Notes: generated from the letters alone by a model not told the origin. 64,000 nt of DNA from Strigamia acuminata (GCA_949358305.1 OX442314.1:44462581-44526580); one strand, 5' to 3'; numbered from the stretch's first letter, positions 1 through 11,468 are shown. A program made the numbers and translations.

Positions 1-240
1 AAAGCCTCCAGCCCGTGGATCTAGGTCAAGTCCCAGCTGGTTACTTTATTTAATTTGTTTAGCGTTTTTTGTTTTACAAGTAATTTTTTTCTGGAGGCTT
101 GACCAACCTCTTCCATCTTTTGTTTCTTCTTAATTCATTAGTCTATGTTAACTTCATTTTTTTTTATTATTGTTTTTGTCCCGAGTCTGTGAAGCACAAA
201 TTCAGTGAACTCGCCGAGTGAACTCAAATAATTGTTGTCA
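1..240. repeat. Dispersed repeat R1, copy 1
   Basis: A non-coding segment beginning with the words GCCTCCAGCCCGTGGATC and TGGAGGCTTGACCAACCTC, followed by T-rich sequence and the phrase GAGTCTGTGAAGC. The same order of words recurs at 1825-2065, and its second half recurs at 19855-19990, 22815-22935 and 60000-60020. No long open frame is conserved between copies. It is probably a non-autonomous element or the tail of one; its class cannot be told. Confidence 0.6.
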
Positions 241-689
241 TATTCAACTGCCTCGAGTCTTTCCAAATAATTGCACCCTAAACTTCCACAAATATACTCT
301 GGCAGAGCACAAGAGTGGCCTTTCTCCCATTGGCCCAACCTCATTACTTTTAACTGTAGACTGTGTCATACCACCAAGAAAAGTAATGCTGTTTATTTCT
401 TAATTTTTTTTATTATTCTAATGGTTTAAAATGATGAAATTTTATTTGCATTTTATAATAAAATGTTTTTTTTTAATTCATAAAATAATGTTTTAGGTTG
501 TTTGCATTTCGTAATACATTTTTGTTTAGTTTATTGGCTGCTATGTCAGGAAAGTAAACAATTTCCTAACTATAGATAATCAATTGCAATGTCTGGACAT
601 CTAATGCAATTCTGTTGTTTTGGTCTTTTTTTTTGTATCAGTACACCACTAAAATGGCTCGGCCAATGGGAGAATCACACCGACCAAAA
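241..689. other. AT-rich intergenic stretch, nothing recognised
   Basis: AT-rich sequence with T and A runs. The open frames here are short and show no codon pattern or motif. I see no gene. Confidence 0.5.
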
Positions 690-1120
690 ATAATAAAGTA
701 GTCAATCAACTAACTAACTAATCACGTTCGCTCGAAACTCACACAATCAAACATCTTGGCACACCACACAGCAACCAACCCGTCGCAAATGACTTTTTTC
801 TTTTCTTTTATAGGATATAATCCACGTCGAGTGTCAATATTGTTGAGGAAATGGAACAGTATCTTATGAAAAAGATGTGCCATTGATATCCAAGCGGGTT
901 TGTCGAAGTCCTCAAAGTACCAGCCAAGTGAAAAAGGAAGAACCAACAGACGACAAACTTTTTGGTGTCTGTTAAAAAAGGACATGTCTCATTTTTTAAA
1001 AACATACATGTGTAAACCTGTTTTAAGTATAGCTATTGGTGAGAAGCTATATTTGATTCCACTGGAGGCGAAAAATGTCCCTCTAGGACAAAAAAAGGAA
1101 ACGTGGCAGGCCGTCTAAGG
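690..1120 (+). repeat. Degraded copy of the 60420-60960 segment
   Basis: The stretch from AATAAAGTAGTCAATCAA through the polypyrimidine tract and TATAG acceptor near 813 matches 60420-60560 closely. The following part still resembles the exon-like segment at 60560-60745 in short words such as CGAAGTCCTCAAA, but is scrambled. The gene-like fragment at 60 kb is therefore part of a repeated unit, and this copy is the more decayed. Confidence 0.6.
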
Positions 1121-1156
1121 CTAAAAAGGCACTTGTAATACAATAATTTATGTTTG

Positions 1157-1335
1157 TTGTGGGGGGAAAACAAACTATTTCAGTTTTTTTTTTTTGGGGG
1201 GCGGGATTCTGTTATTAGGGGGCCCAAAAAGGTTTTTTGGGGGGAAAATAAATATTTCTTTTTTTATTACTTTTGGGGGGAAATTCAAATGTTTTTTTTT
1301 TGGGGGGGGGGACCCATTAAATCTGGGGGCCATTA
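1157..1335. repeat. T-run/G-run low-complexity tract
   Basis: At least four runs of 6 to 10 G, most directly preceded by runs of 6 to 12 T, spaced roughly 40 to 60 bases apart. No gene. The 115-residue open frame on the other strand is only lysine and proline repeats from these homopolymers. It could form G-quadruplex DNA, or it could be poorly resolved sequence. Confidence 0.6.
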
Positions 1336-1824
1336 AATCATATCCAAAGAAAAGTAAACATTTGTAATGCAAGGAAGCATTACAAATTAGACTTCTAAAC
1401 CCTGTCCGTTTGTCCCTAAATAAAACACCGAAATAAAAGAAAATAAAGTAATTAAAAAAAATTTGGCCAATATAAAGCAACAACAAACAAAATCCCACCA
1501 AAATTTGATCAAAAATGATCAAATTCGCCGTCTATTCCATGAAAATTATGGAAATGACGTCATTTGTTAAGAACACTATTGGTGGTTATCGGCAAAGAGC
1601 AAAGCAGGAAACCACTTGACCACAGCCACCGCCCGAGGGCGCGCCAGGGCCTTGAAACAGACTCGGTAACATCCTTCGAGCGTTATAATTGTACAAACGA
1701 CGAACCTTTTGTCCCAATTTAATTTGAAGGGTCCAGCTGAATACCGGTGAAGCGAGGATGTTTAGCCCACGTAAGCAGTGTGCTACATGCGTCACTTCCG
1801 TGAGTGCACAATGAGAGAGAAGAA
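1336..1824. other. Intergenic, with a short repeat fragment
   Basis: Mostly unremarkable. The words GAGGGCGCGCCAGGGCCTTGAAACA near 1633-1660, preceded by an AC-rich CACTTGACCACAG block, recur at 42455-42510 beside an SF3 helicase repeat, so this is probably a scrap of that family. Confidence 0.4.
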
Positions 1825-2065
1825 AGCCTCCAGTCCGTGGATCTAGGTCAGGTCCTGGCTGGTTACTTTATATAACTTGTTTAGTGTTTTTGGTTTTAAT
1901 ATTTTCTGGAGGCTTGACCAACCTCTCCATCTTTTGTTTCTTTTTAATTTATTCGTCTATGTTGATTTCATTCTTTTTTTATTATGAATGTTTTTGTCCA
2001 GAGTCTGTTAAGCTCAGACTTGGTGAATTGTTCTCAACTCGTGTATTTCAATAGTCAATTTTATT
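1825..2065. repeat. Dispersed repeat R1, copy 2
   Basis: Matches 1-240 in order (CCTCCAGTCCGTGGATC, TGGAGGCTTGACCAACCTC) and then continues with GAGTCTGTTAAGCTCAGAC and TATTTCAATAGTCAATTTTATT. The later words are shared with 19880-19960 and 22840-22910. Confidence 0.65.
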
Positions 2066-2329
2066 AAAACAGACTAATGCACCAAATGCAAATGCAATAA
2101 AATTAAATAAGAAAAAGGCACACACAATAAGATAGCCAACGCTCTCTCGTGTACCCCAATAGATGCTCTCCATTCCCTGGATGACGTTTACATCAAGCTG
2201 AAGGACATTTAATAATTCTGGTCTGCCTGGGACAGAAGATATCACACTAACACAAGTAATGGATCACCACAATAAGCAAGATATCTAGCAATAAACACTT
2301 AAAGCAAAAAGTTTAAATTAATTACTTAT

Positions 2330-3430
2330 GTGTGCATTTACTTATTTTACTCCTAGACACCCTTAACCATTCTATTTTAGGACTAAGACAGCTGAAAATA
2401 AACTCATTTAGAACCGTTCACCACGAGGTGTATAACCGCTCACAGATCGAAAGACTGAAGGCAGAACGAGTGACACGTATGCAATCACCTCCAGGACATG
2501 GGTGGACAAGGTTGTGCACTGCTTTGCCAACATTTACACCACCGGCCCCGACCTGGAGTGAGAAAGACATATACGAGATGTTTAGCTCAGATGCTCTAAC
2601 AACTTTCATTCGTTCCCTCGGCGAGAACGAGTTTGCCCTTCAGTGATCTGAATGACTACTCGCGAACGATCTACATGCCTGACTGTCCAGAAAAAGCCCT
2701 GGACTCCGTTCATCTGCTCAAAGTTGATCATCCCTTGGCGCATGCACACCCGGATGATTTGACCAACCTCTCCCATCCTTATTTTCTTTTTTTTATAACT
2801 TATTTGTATTAATTTCATATTATTGTTTAATTGTGCCGGTATTTGTTTTGTTCTTATTTCATGTATCATTTGCAATAGTTTTTGTTATTTTTCGGCCAGT
2901 CTAGGCAAGGTGATTCCCGTCACCCAAATGTTATTACACATTGGTGCTGTTGTCTTCGGACAAAGCCAGCTCCACCTTGTCGTGTTTGCCTGGATCTGCT
3001 TAACAGCATTGGATGTTGTGCGGCCCCATGTCCCTTCCTTTTCGGGGAGTGATGTGACCGCTGGGCCACCCAAGGGTAACCCATGTCAATGCCACACACC
3101 GCCCAGTGGTCCTAAGGTCATCCCTCCTTGTGTAATTATGATTCTTTTCTCGTTTTTAGATGCACTCAAAAAAGTGTGGCAGGATAATTCCTGTTTTTGA
3201 ATTACTGGAAGTGCCTAATTGCAACACACCAATTCGGTTAGTAAGTGCTTTTCATTTAATTTAATTTGTCAATCAAATTCATTTTCATTTTAGAGCGATT
3301 TTGGTATTTTGATTGGTGCTCACCGAATCTAGCAATAAGAAAAAAAATATTTACTCATATACCGGTATATTATATGTTTGTAACACATGTTTCTTATATT
3401 TGAATAAAGAAACGGTCTCAAAGGCCCGCC
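2330..3430 (+). repeat. SF3 helicase-derived repeat, copy 1 (degraded)
   Basis: This segment shares a long common order of sequence with 21535-22310, 34920-35743 plus 41900-42200, and 42405-42960. The part at 2400-2750 corresponds to the region that carries a Walker A motif in copy 4, but here the motif is deleted and the frame is shifted. Downstream, a non-coding stretch leads to a TTTTTAG acceptor-like site near 3160 and a short coding-like segment. It is a decayed, formerly intron-containing gene or element. Confidence 0.55.
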
Positions 3431-3599
3431 AATTAGTAAAACCGTCAACCTCCGAACCTTTGGGACCAAAAAGGGGGCTCTTGGATGTCTGAGAAGATGT
3501 TCGTAAGGTGCATTATTTTTCCAAACGTAATGGAAGACAAAATATTGAAAAATATAAACTGACTTGTGAGTACACTCATGTGGGAATACAAGTAATTCA

Positions 3600-3738
3600 A
3601 AGTCACGCAAATGCCACGTACATGAAGAAATGTGGACTTATAATACAAATAAAATAAAATGCAAATGCCAAAGTCATGTAAATGCTGCATCTATGTTTGA
3701 ATACAGGCTTACAATACTATGTCTAGAAATTTGCATTT
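3600..3738. repeat. Minisatellite-like repeat of about 40-50 bp, copy 1
   Basis: Imperfect units built on AAATGCCACATTCATGAAG followed by AATGTGGGCTTACAATACAA. Similar units precede the hairpin element at 27670-27805 and 43990-44130, so minisatellite and hairpin form one repeated module. Confidence 0.5.
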
Positions 3739-3835
3739 GACCAGAGCTCTCATCTGGTTTCACCGACACTAGTCAAGTCGTCAGTTTATCCAGGGGTGAC
3801 CACGTGGAGGTAGAGAGTTGGATTTTACACCCCCT
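3739..3835 (+). repeat. Conserved hairpin element H, copy 1
   Basis: About 97 bp, very similar to 27806-27902 and 44131-44227. It contains ACCAGA and TCTGGT pairing around a 7-8 base loop, then GGGGTG and CACCCC pairing around a conserved GTGGAGGTAGAGAGTTGG core. The middle spacer varies while both hairpins are kept. It might be a structured RNA, a ribozyme-like element or a transposon end; it has none of the conserved core of hammerhead ribozymes or of U1-U6 RNAs that I could recognise. Confidence 0.45.
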
Positions 3836-3959
3836 CATTAAATAAAGTTGATTAATTTACGACTTTTGTCAATTACATGCTTTGTTGGAATGACAACCAA
3901 TCACGAGCTCCTTACGAAATTAAAGCAAGTCTTCTGTGAACAGCGAATGTAAGATGTTT

Positions 3960-4170
3960 TACAATTACTAAGTTTACTCGGATACAGTCTTCACAGGATA
4001 AATTAAATTAAATTTTTCTGGAAAACAGGACATACCAAATGGTAAAAAAAATTAAATTTCGTTTTTCTAATTTGGTGTGGTTTGCTCCAACATCAATTTT
4101 CCAGAAAATTCGGATTTCTCCCTTATCTTTGAAAACTGTGTCCACGTAAACTTAGTAAATGTGACTCGAT
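3960..4170. repeat. Imperfect inverted repeat, MITE-like
   Basis: The left arm TTACTAAGTTTAC(T)CGGATACAGT near 3966-3989 pairs with the reverse complement of ACTGTGTCCACGTAAACTTAGTAA near 4135-4158. Inner words TTTTTCTGGAAAA and TTTTCCAGAAAA also pair. No coding capacity. It is probably a decayed miniature inverted-repeat element. Confidence 0.5.
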
Positions 4171-5100
4171 TGGTCTCAACAGAAGCTAGCAGTTTCGAGT
4201 TGCACCGATGAATCTTGCCCCAAAATAACTAAAAAAAAAAAAAAAAAAAATGCCGAAATTAATCCGAAAATCATCGAGGTATTAAAAAAAGTAATAATAA
4301 AAGGTACACGTTTGTCAAAAAAGTTCGCGACCAAACAATCATATTTAAACATTAAAAATTAAAAAGTCTAGGGGTTTTTCAAGCAGGTTTTTAGCGCGAA
4401 CACAATAAACCGGGTGATGTGTACCGGTAGCCCATTTCATTTCTTCAAAGGCTAATACTCACCTCGTTTTGTTGGACAAAAAAAAATAGGCACCACTGAA
4501 ATTGGAGGAAAAGACCCAAATTCAAAACCAACTCGACAAACTGAACCAAACCCGAGTAAATATTTGACTCTGACCAAACCAACACGACAAACACAACTCG
4601 TGCTTCTGCGGACATGGATCAACGTGAACTGCGGGGTTTACACACTTAAATCATGGTCATCGTTCTCGACAGAACGAATCTTGACGCCCCCATCGTATGT
4701 ACGGTAGCCTCGACGAACTGTTAAATGGATTCGACTTAGTGGAAATAAATACAAACTTCGGGACAATGAATAATGTGAAATACTTTATTACAACTTACTG
4801 AATTGTTAGTCAAACACCCTGTATAATGAGTTGCTGCGCTTCAACTTTTTCTCGCTATAGTTACAGCGCCACATTGTTGATTTTATGTCCGTGGCGTGAT
4901 GGCAGTCTGCTAGAGAAGCTGTGGTTGCAAACATTAGGCGAATTATTTCATTTTAAATATTGATCATTGAAAAACTTGTGTCTTCACATGTTTGCAGGTA
5001 AATCTTGCAGAATGATAATTTAATCAACAGTTTTATTGTATTTTTCAGTCTTTTTATCGTTACTTAGTAACAATAGTTATTTATTCTACTAACACTTTCC
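4171..5100. other. Upstream intergenic of the ABC gene, with repeat B
   Basis: Contains an A-run of about 21 near 4230. It also holds repeat B, copy 1, at about 4630-4715 (GGGGTTTACAC, then TTCTCGACAGAACGAATCTT, then ACGGTAGCCT), which recurs at 28598-28690, 32517-32600 and 44572-44632. No clear TATA box is seen close to the ABC start codon; the promoter is undefined. Confidence 0.4.
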
Positions 5101-5126
5101 TTTTAAAATTCTAGTTTTCTAACGTC

Positions 5127-8100
5127 ATGGGCGATACACGTATGGCCCTCAAGTTGAATCCTGACATGTCGTCATCGCCAACATCAAACACGCCTAAATT
5201 TGCCATTGAAATTGCGGACATGCATTACCACTATGGATTTGCTCGATGGAAATATCAAGTGTTACAAGGAATTGCTTTAAATGTTCCTGCAGGCACGATG
5301 TGATTTGCTCAATTCACTTATTTATACCGTATTGAAAAGTTTATGGTTTGTTTGTTTCTTCCTTAAAGTTATGGACTGCTCGGACCGAGTGGATGTGGAA
5401 AGACGACTTTACTGAAATGTGTTGCAGGCACGTTGAAACCCGTTAGCGGCTTTGTCACATTATTCGGTCATTTACCGGGATCGAAGAAAAGCGGTGTGCC
5501 GGGATCCGGAGTTGGTTACATGCCACAGGTATACAACTAGCGGCAACAGGCGGAAAGTCAAAACTTGGACGTTTTAGCGACCTTTTCTCCTCGGTTTCTT
5601 TGGTTTTTTGGTGTTTTTTTCTTGTTTTTCTTGTTTTTTTTCGTGTTTTTTAGGTTTTATTGGTATTTTTGGGGTTGTGTGTGTTTATTTATTTGGTGTT
5701 TAAGTGTTTTATCTGTTTTATTAGATTTTTAGTAAGGTTTTTAAGTGTTTTTTTTCTGGACCTCGATAAAAATTTTCAATAGTATCCGGACTCGACTTAA
5801 AATTACTTGCCGACGTTTGACTTAGGTTATTGTATTCTTAGGAAATCGCTCTGTACCGAGAACTTACCATCAAAGAAACGTTGTCGTTTTTCGGCCGCGT
5901 GCATTTTATGAAACGCAGCAAGGTCAAATCACGGACAGATTTTCTTCTTGGTTTTCTCAACTTGCCACGCGAGAGGAAACTTGTCAAAAACTTGAGGTTG
6001 ATTATTAGTGTGATGGGTGATGGGAAATTGCGATGAGAAATGTTTGATAAGTTTTATGGTTTACCCAAGCGGAGGTCAACAACGAAGAGTTTCGTTTGCC
6101 GTCGCGTTGCTCCACGAACCTCCTTTACTAATTTTGGACGAACCGACTGTAGGAGTTGATCCCGTCTTAAGATTGAGGTAGGTCAGTTTGAGTGAAAAAT
6201 GATAAACTAATTGGTAATAATATGATTGAATTCTTAATTGAAGCATTTGGGAGTACTTGCTTGAAATTTGCCTCACTGGAAGCGTGACAGTAATTATCAC
6301 GACTCATTACATAGAAGAAGCGAGACAAGCCAATAATGTAATTGATTTAATTCGTCTAATTAGTTGTGTCTAATCCAAGGCTACTAGAAATACTATAAGG
6401 TTGCGCAACTTGGAGAAAAAAGCCAACAATTTTGCGCATAGGTCTGCGCACAACGTCACTGGAGGGCCCTTGCTGTCACAGACTATAATCTGTGTTGCTG
6501 TATCACTGGCCATTCATGACGTCACAGATTTTTAAATTAAATTTAATTCACACGCATGAAATTAGTCTCAATTTTATTTTATTTTATGTTAAATATCCCT
6601 AACAATCTGATATCACATATGCCAGTACTTTTACATACGTCACTTGACCCTTTGATGGTGACATGTTTTTCGACCAATGACGGCAAAGTATCCAAGTTGC
6701 ACCCCCCTGTGTCTAATCCTAGTTGTACAATTGCAGATAGGTTTGATGAGAAAAGGAAAAATTTTAGCCGAAGGTGAGCCCGCCAAGTTAATAACGCAGT
6801 ACAAGGGATCGACGCTTGAAGACGTGTTTTTCCACCTTTGTCAACAAGATAAATCGGAGGTAAGTTGAATTGAGCTCAATTTATTTACTTTACTAATTGT
6901 TCATATGTTGACATGTGTGTCAGAGTTTTACTGTCCAGCGCGGGAAAAAGAACACAACCGATCCAGCATCGGTTACTCGTGCTAAAGATGTGGAGAAACT
7001 TCGCTGTTCTGATTATTGTTCGTTTCCAAGTATACGAAGGATCTACGCCATGACTATTAAAAATCTTTTACGCATGTGGAGAACATTGATGTGTGATAAA
7101 TTTAAAGGTAAACCATTTGATAATTTGCATAATTTGTTCGTTTCTCTTCAGATTATTGGTGTTTCAGTTCTTAAGTCCAGCAATTCAGGTTACCATTTTC
7201 TGTTCCTCGATTGGAGGAGATCCTCGTCTCGTAGACGTGGCTGTTTTAAATGAGGACATGGTGCTTGGTGTCAGATATCTGAATATGATTAGTAAAGAAG
7301 GGATTTCTCAGGTAAGATTCCTGTCAAAAACATTCATCATGATAAGACTTGATAAGACTTGTTGTCTGTCATGGGCAATTTTATACAATTATTTTTTGTT
7401 TGTTTAGATAGCATTAAAAGATGTTAAGGAAGCAGAAGAAATGGTTTTAAATGGTGACGCTTGGGCCTTAATTAGTATTGGGCCCAATTTCACTAGTGCC
7501 TTGATTCAAAGGTTTGTACTTGGAGGTATCCTAGGACCAGACTTCACATTTGCAAACTGGAGGCGCTTCAGAAATCCCTGTGCTGGCCAGGAATTACTAA
7601 TGCATCAATAGTTTGCGTATTAGTTTGGTTTGTTTTGTGTGGTGTATTGACACCACAAAGAATTATGCAGGTTTAAGTGCATTGAAAAAGTACATTGTAT
7701 TGGGCATGGAACTTGCCATCCTGCAGTTTGTGAATATACGGCCAGACTTGGTTAGAATTTACAAAATGAACAAAGGCGTAAACAAAAAAAAATTTTCTAG
7801 GTTGGGTTGTGCAACAAATTTATCAAAGTCCAAAATCGAAGAAGGCAGTGTACATATAAGGTTCGACTACACTTCTAAAATGATGTCGGAGTATTTACAA
7901 AAGACTTTACACAATGCTTTTCAAGAGTTGTCATTCACATTGCAAAAAGAAATGGGAAAAATGCCAGTGTCGCTAGTACCTATACAGGTATGTACACAAG
8001 GGTAATTGAAGAAGAAGTAATGTATTGAATTGTTTATTTTTGTTAACAGTACGATAAACCCATTTACGGAAGGATGGATTCTCCGTTCCTGGATTATCTG

Positions 8101-8946
8101 GCGTGTGGCTTGATTCTTAGTCTGGTCTTTTTCCTGGCACTTGGTTTGACTTCACTTTCTTTTGTCGTTGACAAAAAGGAAGGTTTACTTGACAGGTGTT
8201 TTGTGTCAGGTAGGAGCTGAAGAAAATTGAATTGTTGATTATATACAGTATTTTTGTTAATGCATGAATAGGGGTCACTTCATTTGAAATAATGTGTGGA
8301 CATATCGTCACTCAATGTGGTGTGATGGTACTTCAAGTTGTCATCATTCTTCTTCTTGTCATTGAAGGGTTTGGCGTTACTAATCAAGGAAGTTTGTTAC
8401 TCATAGTTTCACTTTGTTTGATGCAAGGCATGTGTGGAATGACATATGGTTAGATTAACAAAGTTTGGTTCGAATTACAGTATTTGCAACTTATTTATTT
8501 GCTGATATTGTTGTTTGAAGGTTTCCTCATATCAACTATATGCAACGAAGAGTCATCCGCCATGATGTTGGCTATAGGCTCATTTTATCCATTTTTACTT
8601 CTGAGCGGTAAGTACCGTACCTGGTAAGTCAAAAGTAAAAAAGTGCATTTTATGGTTTGCAAAATACGATAACTCTTGTTAAATGTAAATAAATAAGGTA
8701 AATGGATTTTCATTTGTTTTGCCTCGTTTTGTAGGTACAATATGGCCCATTCAATCTATGCCAACTGCACTTCGGCGATTCAGTACGTGCTTACCACAGA
8801 CTTTAGCCATGCAGTCAATGAGGTGGATCATGACGCGGGGTCGTGGCTTACTATGGCCACCTGTGTACACGGGCTTTCTTATCACTTCTGGTTGGACTCT
8901 CTTTTTTATTGCTGCATCTGTTCTTGTATTACAGTTGAAATTTTGA
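5127..8946 (+). CDS. ABC half-transporter, ABCG23/ABCH-like, 14 exons
   Basis: A half-size ABC transporter (nucleotide-binding domain, then membrane domain) that probably exports lipids or xenobiotics across a membrane. Exons by splice sites and frame: 5127-5299, 5369-5528, 5842-5996, 6070-6177, 6244-6337, 6737-6859, 6924-7090, 7152-7311, 7408-7511, 7801-7987, 8050-8209, 8272-8448, 8521-8607, 8735-8946. They join without a stop into about 688 residues, the usual length for the family. Visible motifs are Walker [15 protein letters not shown] (start of exon 2), Q-loop YMPQ, signature LSGGQQRR across the exon 3/4 junction, Walker [14 protein letters not shown] (exon 4) and H-loop TTHYIEEA (exon 5). 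Exons 7-14 hold hydrophobic membrane segments. The seventh donor (AT|GTGTGA) is weak; the better-looking GTAAAC donor at 7108 would break the frame. No sign of decay. Confidence 0.9.
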
Positions 8947-8952
8947 AATAAA
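8947..8952 (+). promoter_or_regulatory. Polyadenylation signal AATAAA of the ABC gene
   Basis: AATAAA follows the TGA stop (8944-8946) directly, implying a very short 3' untranslated region, unless a later signal is used. Confidence 0.55.
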
Positions 8953-8982
8953 GTAAAGCTGATTTGTTTGTGTGTTAAAACA

Positions 8983-9035
8983 AGTTCATCCGGACATTGG
9001 GATGTTTTCGAAGGCGACGGGAATCATGACAAGAC
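8983..9035 (+). pseudogene. Histone H2B fragment
   Basis: One frame reads QVHPDIGMFSKATGIM, matching the H2B alpha-2 region and closely resembling the DNA at 29216-29268 of the full H2B gene. Nothing before or after it is H2B, so it is a scrap of about 17 codons. It sits only about 35 bp beyond the ABC poly(A) signal and is joined directly to the next fragment. Confidence 0.8.
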
Positions 9036-9569
9036 AAATTTTTACGATTAACCAGTCTATGTCTGATCCAAGTTAGACATGTCGAAATTAGTCTTATTCG
9101 TCATTGCTGTCCACTGCTTCAGAATTTAGAATTAATTGGATGTCGCTTTTCCGATGAAATTGACGATACTACAAGTCATTCGGCGTTCAAGAACCTGCGT
9201 AGTCTACATGTCCACTGCGGCACGAGATTAGACATGAGCGAATCACAGCTGGACATGTTATTCATGTTATGTCAGCCTTTAGAGAGATTGACATTATGTA
9301 ATTGCTATGCATTTTCTGACATGTTGGTTTCAAAACATGTTGCATTGAGCACGTTTCAGAATTTGACATTTTTATCGCTTTGCAACTCCAAAGCGATGCC
9401 GATTAGTGTCAGTTCGATCAACGCATTGTTGGATATGCACAGTCCGTTGAATTTGTTCAATTATTTTCCTGGATTGCGTCGGGCCTTCGTTGAAATTGTC
9501 AGTTACATCCAGAGTAAGAACTTGGATATCCAGATTACGACCGATTTTTCGTCAGTGTTCTTAATTTAA
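9036..9569 (+). pseudogene. Leucine-rich-repeat protein fragment
   Basis: A frame open from about 9036 to the stop at 9567-9569 encodes roughly 175 residues with repeated LRR-like units, for example CPLLQNLELIGCRF, LRSLHVHC, LERLTLCNCY and LTFLSLCN, spaced as in F-box/LRR proteins. It has no clear start: upstream the frame meets a TGA and then the H2B scrap. It may be the 3' exon of a larger gene or a duplicated fragment. The substrate or partner cannot be told. Confidence 0.6.
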
Positions 9570-10479
9570 TTTAATTTAATAAAAATTTAATATAAATACA
9601 GTAATTGTATGAATAACAAATAAAGAAAGTTCCGCCAGGGAGCGCACCCTACATGGGCATTGATTTAATTCCCTTTTTTATTACAGTGTAGGCTGCGTAG
9701 CCCGGACATAGGACGGGACCCAGAAACTTGTCCGGTCCGGACATTGTCCATTCTGTAGGGCCTATACACTCTCTGGTCCGGACAAATGCCACATGTCCGG
9801 ACTAGAGAGTTAGAGACTCCACAAACTAGCACGAGGCGCCAGTGTGACAAAACTACGTTCTCATCCAACGGGAGTTAAATGTTCGATCACCTCTCCAAAA
9901 TATTCATTTAAAACGTAAATAACTAAACGTTAGAAATGTTTAGCAATCTCACTACGAAATTCTGAGATGTACCGGGAACTAAAAAAAAGGCTAAAAATGA
10001 GTACTACGACGAGGATCGTTCCGTATGAAGATGTGATGGAAAAATAGATTGTAATGTTTTCAGAATTCCATGACTCGTGTTCAAGCCGAATGTGGTGAAA
10101 TAAATTACTTGTGACCGTCAGGCCACCTGGGGTGACCTGCGTCACTGCCACACACCACCATACGGCCCCAAGATCACCCCCTGATTGGGCAGGGTGATCT
10201 AGCCCGGGGGAAGGAGGGAGCTGAGTGGTGTGGGGAGGAGTAGCAGAGAGAGAGAGTGCGGACACCGACCAGGACGGTCGGGTGTTGACAGAGTTCCAGG
10301 GTGTTGTAGTAGACGTGGGGACAAGACGTGTCCCGGCTGAGAGGACTCTGCACTCCTTCCCATTCACCACAGCGATGCTCAGTATCTGGGTTTACCACCC
10401 AATACAGCCTCCATGAGTGGTCACTGCGGGCTGTAGGTAAGTACAGCATGAATGTAATGTTGAACCGACCACGTCACCC
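9570..10479. other. Intergenic, no gene recognised
   Basis: Contains tandem words TCCGGTCCGGACA and GTCCGGAC near 9730-9800, and the phrases CCACACACC and GGGAGCTGAGTGGTG near 10145-10230 that also occur at 3080-3110 and 23585-23600. The open frames lack domain motifs. Confidence 0.4.
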
Positions 10480-10690
10480 ATTGGGCTCGCGCCCAGTGTG
10501 TGACGGGTCGGTTGCCGGTGCGGCGTGCCTTCGTGGCACCCCTGCAACGGGTAACGGGATTCCCCATACCCCTAGACAACACAATAAAGGCCAACCAACC
10601 AATATTGTGGGATTCCCCGTTATTTACGTGAAGTATGCGTCTCTACCCAGTGTTATCAGTCCCCTGACTACACTGGCGAGACCATAGCAG
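10480..10690 (+). repeat. Dispersed repeat F, copy 1
   Basis: Shares an ordered set of words with 19570-19800 and 59780-59950: TGTGAC.GGTCGGTTGC, CCTAGACAA, CCAACCAACCAA, a word near ACGTGA.TATG.GTC and TAGTCCC/CAGTCCC. Non-coding. Possibly the end of a retroelement. Confidence 0.45.
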
Positions 10691-10857
10691 TCACAATCTG
10701 AAGTTGCTGCTGTTACGACCCAACCATCATCGGGAGAGACCCCACGCGAAGTAAGTAAGTTTTAGGCCTAAGTTCTAAGCTAAACGTTCCTTACATTATT
10801 CATTTAAAATTCTTATAATCTTCAGGTAACCGGCACAACCACTTAAGAAGACCCAAC

Positions 10858-11468
10858 TGTAGATTCCAATCGCTTTTAGTTGGTCTTCTAAAGTCTCTGG
10901 CTTCTTTGTAATTTAAGTGTAAGTTTTAGAAATAAATCTGCAGCTTGCTTCCACCATGAATTTTGTACACTCACTGGGGTTAAACTTTATTGTCTTCAAA
11001 AAGATATATACAAAACCGCTCCTATTGGAGCACCACTAATCCGATAATTGGCTTCAGCTGCATTCCTAGAAGGAGAGCTGAAGCCAGGTCATGTGACAAT
11101 AATCTAACCCTCTTTAAATAAAAGGTTAATGACACTAAATGTGAAAGATAAACATGTTAAAATTGAATACAAAATATTAAATTGAGTTTTACAGAATAAT
11201 AAAACAATGGAACATTAAAAGGAGTATATAAAATCAAATAAACGACATTAAAACACTAGAATAATTGGATAAACCATACAACACTAAATGCAAGGTCAGC
11301 AAATATAAATGAAATATAAATGAGCAAATGACACTGAATATTACATCAAAACAAATAAAAATACACAAATGTTAAATGTAGAATCAAAGGAAATAAAATA
11401 CACAAATATTAAATAAAATCAACACATTAAAGGGAATGTGAACCTGGAGTAAAACGCCAGTTTTCACA
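10858..11468 (-). repeat. BEL-1 3' LTR
   Basis: Begins TGTAGATTCCAATCG and ends GTTTTCACA on the plus strand, with TG...CA ends. It matches 17939-18519 but carries about 30 extra bases near 11365-11430. The integrase stop codon (11464-11466) lies inside the LTR edge. Confidence 0.9.

Noticed and set aside
1175-1522. 115-codon minus-strand frame
   Set aside because: Its composition (PPKKKK, FYFG) follows from the homopolymer tract and AT-rich sequence; no homology or codon pattern.
3739-3835. Hammerhead ribozyme or spliceosomal RNA
   Set aside because: No CTGATGA and GAAA core, and no U1-U6 conserved sequence could be found, so it is left as an unnamed hairpin element.
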